The notes under the pieces: generated by a model
Databases searched by the model: none
The model's input: only the letters and a program-made list of their open reading frames with translations
Told to the model about the DNA's origin: nothing
NCBI GenBank assembly: GCA_037954665.1
Contig: JBBMOL010000198.1
Span: 186,001-250,000 of the forward strand
DNA length: 64,000 bases
Direction: 5' to 3'
DNA from: Laguncularia racemosa
Lineage: Eukaryota > Streptophyta > Magnoliopsida > Myrtales > Combretaceae
Program-made: the position numbers and the translations under genes
In this document: in pieces, positions 10,569 to 20,792 of the stretch
Position numbering within the stretch: position 1 is the stretch's first letter
Layout of the letters: every line of letters begins with the position of its first letter

Positions 10569-11821
10569 GAGGATGAGGAGAGGAAGCTAAAACACAAATC
10601 AGAATTGAGAGAAAGTGAGAAACGAGAGCATCGGAGGAAACCCAAAATCGCAATCACTGACCGGAGCTGAACCACCACTAGGAGGCATTCTGAGAGCAAA
10701 CCACCACCACCATTAGATTCAGCACCCCCGAGAAGCTAGGATTCGACACCTCACCCGTGACAAAAGACCGCCGGAACACCGTAAACGAGCGCTCCCCGCC
10801 GCTGTGTCCGACCCGACCCGCGCACCGACCCGAATCCAAGTAAGTTGGATTTTCCGGATTTTTTCGAATTTTATTTATTTTATTTGTTTTTATTTGATTT
10901 ATTATTTTATTAGTTATTTATTAATTTATTTATTTATTTGTTATTTATTTATTTATTTATGTTTTATTTATATTTCCATAAATAGAAAAATGTTAGAAAT
11001 TAGATTTTTTAAGATTTAATAATTTAAAAAAATAATAATAAAAATGTAGAGAATAATAATAAAAATATTAGGAAAATAATAATAAAACTTTAGATTTTAA
11101 AATAGGATAGATAATAACTTAGGATAAATTTTTTAACAAAAATTCACAAAAATTATGAAAAATTAATAAAAAATTATAAAAATAATAAAAAAATTATAAA
11201 AATCATGAAAAATCATAAAAAATCATAAAAATTACAAAAATTAATTAAAAAATTAATAAAAATTCAAAAATTATAAAAATGAGTTTTATCACTTAGAAAA
11301 AATCATTATCGTCAAAATCCAAAATTGATGTTTTTCCTAAAAATCATTTTCAAAGTTAAATTAAAGCTTAGGCTTAGATTTTTTTTAGAAAAAAAAATCC
11401 CAAAAATGATAAAAACATAAAGCAAAAGAGATTTGAAAATTAAAATTCACAAACACACTTAAAGTTTTCAGAAAAGCGAACTACGGCTTGTTTGATCCTG
11501 GATAGCAGGTACGTAGGCACTCATTCGGGTCAACCCATAAAATGAAATAAAAAATCATTTTCTTGAAATAATTCAAAAACATAATAAAAGTAACAAAAAC
11601 AAAATAAAACACATTTCTAAATAGGAACAATTTTAGGAGATTAGGTGGTAACCGTAAGGTTTTAATAGGTTAGCCTCCAAACTTAGAAACTCTAGTTTTC
11701 CCTTTTCCTCTTTTCAAAAACGAGAAGGGGAAATAACAACGACTAGTGGTCCAAATTAAGACTAATCCGCTTCTTTAGTCTTAATTCAATATTTCCCAAC
11801 AACAGTTGGGTAGCGACTCCA

Positions 11822-13074
11822 AAAAATTAAACGAAGTTCCTAACTCAAGTCGAGGATCTATATTAGATGAGCATAGGGTCTAGTCTAGATCAGATTAGGA
11901 ATAGGAAAATTCAAAATTAGACTCGACACAAAGTACATGTCCATGTACTTTGCTTGTGTATCTAAGTTTTGCTTCTGTTCGATGACGTTTCAAATACACG
12001 ACCAATGTACACTCCCATGTACTTGCTCGTGTATATTCACATAAGGACACTTGGAAAAGCATGAGATACACGAACGAGATACACTACTTGTGTATCCGGT
12101 TGTGTATATATCCAATCGGGGTACATGTATAAATAGACCTTCAGTTCGCCTTAGAGAGAGAGGTTACGAATTTTTCATTTTCTCTCACTCTGATAACAGC
12201 AAGGGAAAGAAGATTTTGTCGATTCCAAGGGAGATTGAAGATCCACGAAGAAAAAGATTTTATCTTTAAAGGTTGTGACCATGAACTTTATCTATTCTTC
12301 TAGTAATTATGTTTCTTTTATCAAATTTATGGAGGAGTAGACCCTAGATCTAGATTTTATTTGAAACTTCTTTGTCATGTGATAAAGATTTGATCTTTAA
12401 TGCAAAGTTGTTGACTTTCTTATGATTAATTGCATGCTCTTCAATTGTTAGATTCATAGATCCGGAATATGAATTTATGTGTGATATCATATTAGTTAAT
12501 TGAGAAATTGCTCATATGATTAGATCTAATGCAATTAATGAGATTTGATTGTTCTTCTAGAGATAGGAAACAAGAGTCTTCTGTTTACATCAATTATTTC
12601 GATGCAAATTCATGTGCTTAATGCAATTCTAAGTTGCTATTAACTAAGGAGAGATCCGATTTGATAAACCTAGGATCAGATAGGTTAATATACTTGAGAA
12701 AGTAGTTAACTTGACTAGAGAATTCGACAGTATAAGAAGTCAATTATGACAATCTTCAGAAATCTAATGAATTACATGATAGAGAAGGAGTAGAATAAGA
12801 TCTAGGTTGCTTTTGTTAATTGATAAATCTTCAGAACCATTGTTGTTAGTGAGTTGTTAGTTTTGAGATTAGAGTAATCAAGTTTCGAAAAACGTTATTA
12901 AGCAACGGTTAGATGATAGGAACGGAGTTAATACTAGTAATTGGTGTATTGTTGAGGGACGACCTTGTGCTTACTTGCTATATTACGCTACGATAGGTGC
13001 ACTTGCCTATTGCTTCGTAGTAGGATTAAGAACAAGAATTCAATTTATTAAAACTACGATTAGCAATGATCAAT
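11822..13074 (+). mobile_element. Athila-like LTR fragment
   Basis: From about 11,930 the sequence has repeated short palindromic words (GTACATG, TACACGA, GTGTAT) like those in the Athila LTR at 23,073-24,790. A TATA box is at 12,128-12,135. The stretch from TATA to the end is about 945 bases, close to the 920 bases in the Athila A LTR. The tail has GTGCACTTGCCTAT, a motif I associate with the Athila LTR end. The expected tRNA-Asp primer site after the end is missing; element B abuts instead. The 5' part appears truncated against the Tat LTR. Confidence 0.55.
12128..12135 (+). promoter_or_regulatory. TATA box of the Athila-like LTR fragment
   Basis: TATAAATA followed after about 30 bases by AGAGAGAGAGG fits an LTR core promoter and start region. 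Confidence 0.5.
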
Positions 13075-13780
13075 TGTCATATTTATCTAATAATACTTTA
13101 TCTTTACATTGTAGCAAGTAAATTTTTCGGTTTTACAGGATGGCAAATAAAATGCACTAAGGATCAATTGTGGGTCATTCTTAGACTTACATCTACTGGT
13201 CCACAAGTGTTCTATTAAAGTGAAGAACTAGCCATTTTGAAGACTTATTTGTACTTGTATTTTTTTGTTTGAGAACTGGCCATTTGATTGGTTTTATTAT
13301 AATTTGGTTTTGTTGTTTTTACCCTAATTGGAGAAAATATAAATACTTGCTAAGTAGGGTTTGGAGGGAGCTTTTTGAACTTGAGAAAAATCATCCTATT
13401 CTTGCCGTGAGGAGAGTCCTTTTTCACGCATACACAACTCTTATCAATTTCAATTGAAATTTTGGCGAGTATGCTTAAGGAGTATTGTGAGTCACATCAA
13501 TCCTTCTTAAGTTGCTTCTAATTATTTTCTAGTGCATCATATCTATTTGTAATTGGTTATGTTACTTTGTTCATCTTTCACGTGAATTAGGCTTCCAATT
13601 TTCAAATTTGATTCAATTCCAATTTAAGTGGAATTTGGTTCATTTTTATTGTTATGCTTTACATATTATACAATTGCATTTGATTCTCATCATAATTTGG
13701 CATTATTGTCATTTGAATTCGCGCAATTTAATGTTCAAGTGCTTGTTGGTGTCATGCCTTTTGTGGGATTGGTTTGGTGT
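13075..13780 (+). mobile_element. 5' LTR of element B, first part
   Basis: It matches 20,865-21,574 closely along its length, including TATAAATACTTGC near 13,338 and the ending GGTTTGGTGT. It starts within the LTR at TTGTCATATTTATC; the first 72 bases known from the 3' copy are absent. It is cut at 13,780 by element C, and the last five bases, GGTGT, are duplicated at 17,906-17,910. Confidence 0.85.
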
Positions 13781-14713
13781 TGATAAACTTCAATTCATGG
13801 ATTGCAATTATACAAAAGACAATTGAAGACTCAACTAACAAGCCACAAGATGCATGACTCCAATCAACAACAAACATTAAAACCCCTAAAGATCAAGTGA
13901 CATTCCACACAAATGACAATCAATTGTAATTCTGATATAGCACAAATAAATAACACACTTAGGATCTAATTTCACTAAAATGGCGTGATTCCAAGAATAG
14001 ATATAGAACCCTAAATTGCATGTAATAAGAACTCAACAAGAACAAATCCAATTCGCATTAGATATGACACACTAGTATGAAATTGGAATCAACTTAAGGG
14101 ATTTTATGTTACTCACAAATCCTCAAGCCTCCACTCGCCACAATCCTAGAAGAAGTTGATAAGAGTGTTTTATGAAATAGAGATAAGCCTCTCTTTCACA
14201 TGAAAATGGTAGCTAAAATACAATGTTTAAAAGTCCCTAAATAAACCTTAGTTAGCAACTATTTATACTTGCTCCTATTAGGGTAAAAACCACATGAAAA
14301 TTACAAATAAGCCACTTGGGTGGCCAGTTCTAAGCAACACAATACAAGTAAATCAAAAGTCCTAAAAATGAGTAAAAAGTGACCAATTCAATAATAAAAT
14401 ACAAGTACAAAAGAAAATGATCTTCAAATGACCGGTTCTTCGATTTAAGTGAATAATTTGTTGGTCCACTTCATCTTCGGTTTATGTTGGTCCATGAATA
14501 ACCTACAAGCAGAGTTTTAGTGAGTTTGTCCATCGCCTTGTAAAACCCAACAAGTATACTTGCTGGAATGCACAACAAATAAGTAATAGAAAAGAAGTTA
14601 GTATACAAATATTTCCAGGGTTGATTTGTTCAAAGAGGACCCTCATCGCCAAATTTTGTAACTCTTTGGCTCTTGCCTTAGTGATAGGTCTTGTAGGATT
14701 TTGATTCCTATCA
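13781..14713 (-). mobile_element. 3' LTR of element C
   Basis: It matches 16,986-17,905 along its full length. TATTTATACTTGCT near 14,268 is the minus-strand TATA region. A short purine-rich stretch (14,714-14,735 on the minus strand) is the likely polypurine tract. Confidence 0.9.
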
Positions 14714-14718
14714 TCTCC

Positions 14719-14930
14719 TCAGGCCTCAAGAAGATTTGTCTTCAAATTTGATAGGTCAAATGCAATAGAGACTCTGTATCCTCCTAGCAAGTCATTTGTG
14801 AAAATATCACTATAGTCTCCCAGTACTTGAGATACCATAGGGGGTGGTTGCTCTCGCTCCTCCATCTCTAGGATATGACTCATCTGCAACACATATAACG
14901 GTCTATCATCCACTATAACCTCCTCTGACT
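14719..14930 (-). pseudogene. Fused pol remnant of element C (pre-RT joined to pol C-terminus)
   Basis: The 64-residue open stretch first resembles the linker just before RT (SQVLGDYSDIFTNDLLGG). It then reads YRVSIAFDLSNLKTNLLEA, which resembles the extreme C-terminus of pol in this group, just before the polypurine tract. RT, RNase H and integrase (normally some 3 kb) are missing, so an internal deletion joined the two ends in or nearly in frame. Both halves are identified by motif memory only. The start codon shown is not meaningful, since this would be part of a polyprotein. Confidence 0.55.
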
Positions 14931-14974
14931 CAAACTATCCCACCAATATTGTTTTCTCCTTCCCTATTTCACCT

Positions 14975-15310
14975 GTATGTTTTTTAACCTCTTGGCTCTC
15001 TGATGGTTTACTCATCTACCCTTGAACCTTTTGGATCTTTGATGGTTGACACATCTACTCCTAAACCTTTCGGTCCTCTAAAGGTTGACTCATCTTATTA
15101 TGAACCTTAGGAACCTCTAATGGTTAACACATCTGCTTCTGAACAGCTTGGTCCTCTGAAGGTTGGCTCATCTAACTATGAACCTCAAGAACATCTGATG
15201 GTTGGCATGTCTGCTTTTGAACAGCTTGGTCCTCTGAAGGTTGGCTCATCTGACTATGAACCTCAAGAATCTCTGATGGTTAACTTATCTATCTTTACAT
15301 CTCTTAGACC
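14975..15310 (-). repeat. 78-base tandem repeat in the protease-RT linker of element C
   Basis: About four copies of a 78-base unit occur; the two best start near 15,123 and 15,201 and share CTGAACAGCTTGGTCCTCTG and GGTTGGCTCATCT. On the minus (coding) strand each unit is 26 codons with a repeated MSQPSEDQAVQKQ motif. The period is a multiple of three, so repeat number can change without breaking the frame. Outer copies are diverged. Confidence 0.8.
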
Positions 15311-15339
15311 TCTAATGGTAACATAGGGTTCAATACTAT

Positions 15340-15720
15340 ATGTTTACCATCCTATTGGAACATATAAGTATTTTTATAACCATCATGTAAGACCATCTTA
15401 TCATACAACCACGACCTACCAAGTAATATATGGGATGCACACATGAAAAGAATATCACATTCAATCTCATCATAGTATTTATCCCCTATATTAAAATGTA
15501 CCTTAGCTCTTTAGGTTACATGGAGACTCCCCTGCTTATTCAACCAATGTAATGTGTAGGGTTCTGGATGTGGGGTAGTTACAAGTTGTGATTTTGATAC
15601 TAATGAGGCAGCTACAACTACGACCATCAATGATAATGACACACAAGTTACCTTGTACCCCATAAGAAGTATGAAAAAAATTTTCTCTCTATCCATCATC
15701 AATGGTTAGAGAAGAAGTCA
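15340..15720 (-). pseudogene. Protease remnant of element C
   Basis: Minus-strand reading gives IFFHTSYGVQGN and an IIIDGRSCS active-site strand (about 15,610-15,650), where element B has FIDGGSYTN. After a frameshift it continues as SLVSKSQLVTTPHPEPYTLHWL and, near 15,410-15,500, as the protease C-terminal strands (HILLGRSWL). The Gly-to-Arg change in the DGG loop and the frameshift make it inactive. No gag precedes it: the leader begins within about 50 bases. Confidence 0.7.
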
Positions 15721-15749
15721 AGACTCAACATAGTAAATTAGTAAAAGGA

Positions 15750-16963
15750 TACAAATCATTTAACATGGTTGCTTACTAATTTCAATAAGTCAACAACACA
15801 CTTTATACCACGTCACAACCAACACACCTCAGCCTTACACTACACCTATACTCACAGTACAATACATACAATGGCACTTCCACGGTCCTCACACACCTAC
15901 GGTGCACTATACAACTAAATGCAACACACACCTCTACAACGACTTCACACACACTCTCCTAAAATCATGTAACACACACTTCAACACCCATGGTTAAATT
16001 TTATTTTACACTACAACACACACACTTCCGGTAAACAACAACACTCTAATGTTAAACAACAACCACTACAAAAGGAAAAACCAAAACTTCACTTAACTTT
16101 ACTCACACTTTTTCTCTTTAATTAAGGCAACAACAAGTAGAAGTATTATTAAACACTTCTCCAAATAGTAGGCTAATAATTCTAACTAAGCAAGTGTTTA
16201 AGAGTCAATACATAATTATTTCCACACTTTAATGCTTGTTTTGAAATTCAAATTTTCCCATTATTATTCCCTTTCTAATCACAGTACAAACATACTCATC
16301 CACTTCACGTGTAGCACCTTCCACACACATACACCTCTACAACAATTCACACCACCACACACACCACACACATACACGATGCACTCACTTCAATCACCAC
16401 TACACATACACAATACTTCATGGTGAAAATTACCCTTCACTCAATATACACAACACAACTCCAACAACTCAATACACTCCCTTACACCGCAACTTATACA
16501 CATACAACATAGCAACAATTCAAATGACACTCCTTAATGCAACTTTCCCACAAATGGTAAGAATCGATTTCAAATTCAAATGAAATGTATTCAATACCAC
16601 TCAATAACTACTTCAAGTTAATGGAATGTGTTTGAATTCAAATGATTTCCTTTTTCCCACATAAGTTCAAATCAGAAAATTGTAGGTTGTACTCCTTCAA
16701 TTCCGAAATCATACTAGGATCACATGGCACACTCCACAAGTTATTCAAACTATGGAATTCCAATTGATGGAATTTCAAATTCAAACAACTTTCCTTCTTC
16801 CACACACACAAGGAGTTCACGGCCAAGAAATTGATCACTAATGATCAAATCTAAATTTCTACTTCCAAGTTCACAACAAAGAAGCAATCAACAACAAATA
16901 TGAAATGGAAGAATAAGAACCCTAATTTTTGAATTCACAATCACACAAATCCCTTCTCAAGAA
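15750..16963 (-). other. Untranslated leader of element C
   Basis: It is AC-rich on the plus strand (GT-rich on the coding strand), with many CACAC and ACACC words, like the GT-rich leader of element B at 17,981-18,906. No coding motif is seen. Confidence 0.6.
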
Positions 16964-16980
16964 CTGATGCTTTGATACCA
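16964..16980 (-). promoter_or_regulatory. Primer binding site of element C (initiator tRNA-Met type)
   Basis: The minus strand reads TGGTATCAAAGCATCAG. The first eight bases match the usual plant initiator-Met primer site TGGTATCAGAGC, with one change at the ninth. It is five bases from the LTR, as expected. Confidence 0.85.
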
Positions 16981-16985
16981 AATTA

Positions 16986-17905
16986 TGATATGCTTCAATT
17001 AGTGGATTGCAATTATACAAAAGAAATTGAAGACTCAACTAACAAGCCACAAGATACATGACTCCAATCAGCAACAAACACTAAAACCCCTAAAGATCAA
17101 GTGACATCCACGTAAATGACAATCAATTGTAATTCCGATATAGCACAAATAAATAACACACTTAGGATCTAATTCCATGATTCCAAGAATAGATATAGAA
17201 CCCTAAATTCCGTGTAATAAGAACTCAACAAGAACAAATCCAATTCACACTAGATATGACACACTAGTATGAAATTGGAATCAACTTAAGGGATTTGATG
17301 TTACTCACAAACCCTTAAGCCTCCACTCACCACAACCTTAGAAGAAGTTGATAAGAGTGTTTTATGAAATAGAGAAAAGCCTCTCTTTTATGTGAAAATG
17401 GCAGCCAAAATACAATGTTCAAAAGTCTCCAAACAAACCCTAGTTAGCAAGTATTTATACTTGCTCCTATTAGGGTAAAAACCACATGAAAATTACAAAT
17501 AAGCCACTTAGGTGGCCAGTTCTAAGAAACACAATACAAGTAGATCAAAAGTAAAAAAAATGAGTAAAAAGTGATTGGTTCAATAATAAAATACAAGTAC
17601 AAAAGAAAATGATCTTCAAATGGCCGGTTCTTTGATTCAAGCAAATAATTTGTTGGTCCAATTTATCTTCAGTTTATGTCAATCTATGAATAACCCACAA
17701 GTTAAGTTTTAGTGAGTTTATCCGTCACCTTGTAAAACCCAACAAGTATGCCTATTGGAATGCACAATAAATAAGTAATAGAAAAAAAGTTAGTATACAA
17801 ATATTTCTGTGGTCGATTTGTTCAAAGAGGACCCTTATCACTAAATTTTGTGACTCTTTGGCTCTTCCCCTAATGATAAGTCCTTTAGGATTTTGATTCC
17901 TATCA
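16986..17905 (-). mobile_element. 5' LTR of element C
   Basis: It is the partner of 13,781-14,713. It contains the perfect inverted repeat AGCAAGTAT-TT-ATACTTGCT at 17,446-17,465 around the TATA box. The primer site lies five bases beyond its inner end. Confidence 0.9.
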
Positions 17906-17958
17906 GGTGTTTGCGCAATTGTCTTGTTGTTCTTACAATTGGATTACTAGGCACATCA
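17906..17958 (+). mobile_element. 5' LTR of element B, second part
   Basis: It resumes the B LTR after element C and matches the last bases of the 3' copy (GATTACTAGGCACATCA). It ends six bases before the primer site, as expected for a 5' LTR. Confidence 0.85.
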
Positions 17959-17964
17959 TCTTTT

Positions 17965-17980
17965 TGGTATCAGTGCAAGG
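17965..17980 (+). promoter_or_regulatory. Primer binding site of element B (initiator tRNA-Met type)
   Basis: TGGTATCAGTGCAAGG lies six bases after the 5' LTR. It matches the initiator-Met primer site TGGTATCAGAGC with one mismatch. Confidence 0.85.
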
Positions 17981-18906
17981 TTTGGAGAAGGGAATTTTGT
18001 GAATCACATTTGGGATTTAGGGTTCTTGATCCTTCAAGACCGAAATTAGATTGTGTGAAGGGAAATTTGAAGTCTTGTGTTGAATTTGTTCTTAAATTGC
18101 TTGCTTGATATTTAATTGAAGTCTTGTAAAGAGTTGAAAATCAGCTTGCATCCTTACCGTGATTGGGTTGTGAGTGGAAGAAGGGGGAGTCTTTGAATTT
18201 GAATTCCATCATTTGAGTAGTGTTGATTGTCACATTATTCTTTCCTTGCAAGAATTTAGAAATTGGAGTATATAATTTTCAGAATTGCTATCCTTGCCAT
18301 AGAGAATTTGGAAACAATTTGAATTCAAAACAAACTTTAAGTTTAAGAGTTATTGTGTATTGTTGATCTTAATACACTTTGACTATTTTTGAATTGTGTT
18401 CTTACCATTTGGAGAAGCCTTCATTAATTGTTCCGTTGTTGTGTTGTTGCTATGGATTGTTGAAGTGGAAGGGTATATAATTGAAGGGGTTGTAACGTGG
18501 TGAAGTGTATGTGTGTATTGTAGTGGAGAAGTGTTGCACCGTGGTTGTGTGTGTGTATGTGCCATGGTGAATTGTGTGTGGTGTAGAATAGTGTGTGTTG
18601 TGGTTAATTTTTGAATTTCAAAAGCAAACATTAAGAGTGGAAGTTATTATGTATAGATCATTTAAACACACTTGATTAGTTGGAATCATTAACTTGCCAT
18701 TTGGAGAAGTGTTCATCATTGCTTCTAATTGCATTGTTGCCGTGATTGTATTAGTGTGCCGTGGGTGTATGAAGCTTAAGTGGAGCATACTTTGTGTTTG
18801 AAGTGAGTGAGGACGTAAAAGTGTGGTTGTTGTGAAGGGGTGATTGTGAAGTATATTACACTTGCCTTGGATTGTCTTTGTATTTCAACAAATCAAGTCA
18901 TCAACC
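17981..18906 (+). other. Untranslated leader of element B
   Basis: It separates the primer site from the gag start and becomes rich in GTGTGTATG words from about 18,480 to 18,600. No protein motif was found on either strand. Confidence 0.6.
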
Positions 18907-20671
18907 ATGTCAAATGATAGTGTGAATGGAGGAATTGGCAATGAGGCCAATAGCTAAGTTAGTGGCGGTCAGGGTCATCGAACTGCAGGTGGCAGAACTT
19001 TGGAGGAGCAGTTATAGGACCTCACTACCGTTATTGCTATATTAGCAACAAGGATAGATCGGATGATGATGCCACAACCACCAGTGGCAAATCTTCAGGC
19101 ACCACCACCTAAGGTAGTTCCTCAGAATGTTCACAGGGAGGGAGCAATTGGAGGTAATATAGGAAGAAGAGTAGAAGGAGATTATCATGCTCTTAGGGAG
19201 CAAAGAGATGATAATTTTGGGATTAACCCATACCCAAACAGGGATTTCAAACCACCTCGAGGATTGGAGTATGTAAAATTGCAGATGCCTTCATTCGATG
19301 GCAAGGGTTCAACAAATGATTACTTGGATTGGGAAGATAAAGTTGAGGTTCTGTTTGAGTGTTATGAAATCGATGATAATACTAGGGTTCATCTTGCAAT
19401 TGTGGAATTCATAGGTTATGCCGCCTTATAGTGGAAAAATCTGGTGATTAGCAGATGAAGGGATGGAGAGGCTGAAATACATACTTAGAAGGACATGAAA
19501 CGGGTTTTGAGGAAAAGGTTCATACTTGAACATTACAGGTAGGAATTGTTTATGTGTCTCCAAACATTGAAGTAGGGAGGCAAAACAGTTGATGACTATG
19601 TATAGGAGTTTGAGATACCAATGATTAGATGTAGATCAGTCAAGCCACTTGAGTAAACCCTAGCACAATTTGTGTCTGGGTTAAAATATGAGATTACCTG
19701 TGTTATAGAGTTGCAAAGGTATAATACACTTGATGAGGCTATACAGTTAGCCTTGAAAGTGGAGAGGTAGAGGCGATCCAACCCTTTTCGAGCCACTAGT
19801 AACAAGTATGGTACTTCTACTAAACGTATTAGAGTAGATGGCTAGATAGGTGGACAAAAGGGAATGGGAGAACATGTTAAGGCTATGGACAAAAACATCT
19901 CTAGCACTAATAAGGAGAAAAATGTTTCTAGGAAAGGTAAAGAGGTGGTTGGATCTAATTTTAGGCAGATAGTACCAGGGTCAACCAGTGGGAAAATGCG
20001 CCAGATTAAATGTTTCAAATGCATGGGTTTTGGACATATGGCTGTGCAGTGTCCCAATAAAAGGGTGATGACTATTATGGAGGGAAACGATGAAGATGAT
20101 CAAGAAGAAGTTGTTGAGCCTACAAATTTATCCATAGCTCTACAGGAATATTATGATGATCAGGACGCTGAAACACATGTAGACAAAAATGGTGAAAATT
20201 ACTTACCTATTAATGTGTTACGTAGGGTTATAACCATATCTCCAGATGTCAGGGACATACAGAGGGAGAACTTGTTCCACACATCTTGTCGTATTCGAGG
20301 TAACTTATGTGTTCTTTTCATCGATGGTGGTAGTTACACTAATGTCATATCTGTTGCATTAGTAAATAACTTATAACTAGCCACTAGTCCACATCCATAC
20401 CTTTATAAATTGCATTGGCTGGACAACCGAGGTAGTTTGCATGTTACATAGAGGGTAAAGGTGCCATTTAGTATAATAGATAAATACAGTGATGAGATTA
20501 TCTGTGATGTGCTTCTTATGTGCATCTTTCATATATTGCTAGGTAAGCCTTAGTTATTTGATAGAAAGGTGCTACATGATAGGTTTAAAAACACTCAAAT
20601 GTTTCAGAAAGATGGTACACGGATTATTTTGACTCCTATGTCTCTATTTGAAGTTTGCTCTTTCTAGGAAT
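18907..20671 (+). pseudogene. gag-protease of element B, one frame with many nonsense codons
   Basis: The frame starts at ATG 18,907, and domain order can be followed in this single frame without a clear indel. First comes a leader with PQPPVANLQAPPPK, then the capsid-like domain (KLQMPSFDGKGSTNDYLDWE, 19,279-19,340; KRFILEHYR). Next is a CX2CX4HX4C zinc knuckle (20,011-20,052) and a protease with the active-site strand LFIDGGSYTN (Asp at 20,323-20,325). At least a dozen in-frame stops occur (for example at 19,429, 19,456, 19,486, 19,537, 19,570, 19,600 and 20,371). Several fall where Gln, Trp or Arg would be expected, that is C-to-T or G-to-A changes. After 20,670 RT is absent. Confidence 0.8.
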
Positions 20672-20776
20672 AGATTAGAAAAACCAATGACTCCTCAAGA
20701 CCTCAAGCCAACAAGCAAACATAAACACTAGGTGTTAGTCCAAGAGAAGACCCCTTAGATTTAAGAGCAAATCTTT

Positions 20777-20792
20777 CAAAGGCTCAAGGAGA
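20777..20792 (+). promoter_or_regulatory. Polypurine tract of element B
   Basis: CAAAGGCTCAAGGAGA is directly followed by TGATAGGAATC, the same LTR start as in element C. This places the true 3' LTR start at 20,793, upstream of the part shared with the truncated 5' LTR. Confidence 0.65.

Larger units (their letters stand above)
1..11821 (+). mobile_element. Tat-lineage Ty3/gypsy retrotransposon, 5' LTR outside window
   Basis: The order seen is upstream ORF, gag, protease, RT, RNase H, second RNase H, integrase, tandem-repeat 3' UTR, polypurine tract and 3' LTR. The second RNase H before integrase and the upstream ORF are hallmarks of the plant Tat group (Tat/Ogre-like). The element is at least 11.8 kb, and its 5' LTR and primer site lie before base 1. 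Coding parts carry in-frame stops and frameshifts, so it is inactive. The right boundary is approximate, because the sequence after a GCGACTCC motif passes into an Athila-like LTR without a clear target-site duplication. Confidence 0.85.
9861..11821 (+). mobile_element. 3' LTR of the Tat element
   Basis: It begins TGTAAATACCCCATTTTTGCC right after the polypurine tract. Inside are a tRNA-like Pol III box pair (10,153-10,217), a TATA box (10,561), a very AT-rich stretch (10,850-11,450), and GGTACGTAGGCA near 11,508, a motif I associate with Tat LTRs. The end is placed after GCGACTCCA at about 11,821 because the sequence to the right no longer resembles this family; that boundary is uncertain by up to about 100 bases. 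Length is about 1.96 kb. The 5' copy is not in the window, so LTR age cannot be estimated. Confidence 0.7.
13781..17905 (-). mobile_element. Element C: 4.1 kb non-autonomous element nested in element B
   Basis: LTRs of 933 bases (13,781-14,713) and 920 bases (16,986-17,905) flank an internal region of 2.3 kb. The LTRs begin TGATAGGAATC on the minus strand. The target-site duplication GGTGT is perfect (13,776-13,780 and 17,906-17,910), and removing C restores the B LTR. The internal part has a primer site for initiator tRNA-Met, a leader, protease remnants and a short fused pol segment, but no gag, RT or integrase. The two LTRs differ by several per cent by eye, so the insertion is not recent. 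Confidence 0.9.

Noticed and set aside
10838..10846. Splice donor AAGTAAGT in the Tat LTR
   Set aside because: It fits the donor consensus, but no acceptor or spliced product can be argued from this window, so it is not listed as a feature.
12051..12269. 72-codon plus-strand frame
   Set aside because: It spans the TATA box and start region of the Athila-like LTR and has no protein motif.
15120..15326. Plus-strand open frame with repeated LGPLKVGS motifs
   Set aside because: It is the antisense reading of the 78-base repeat; the minus strand is the coding strand of element C.
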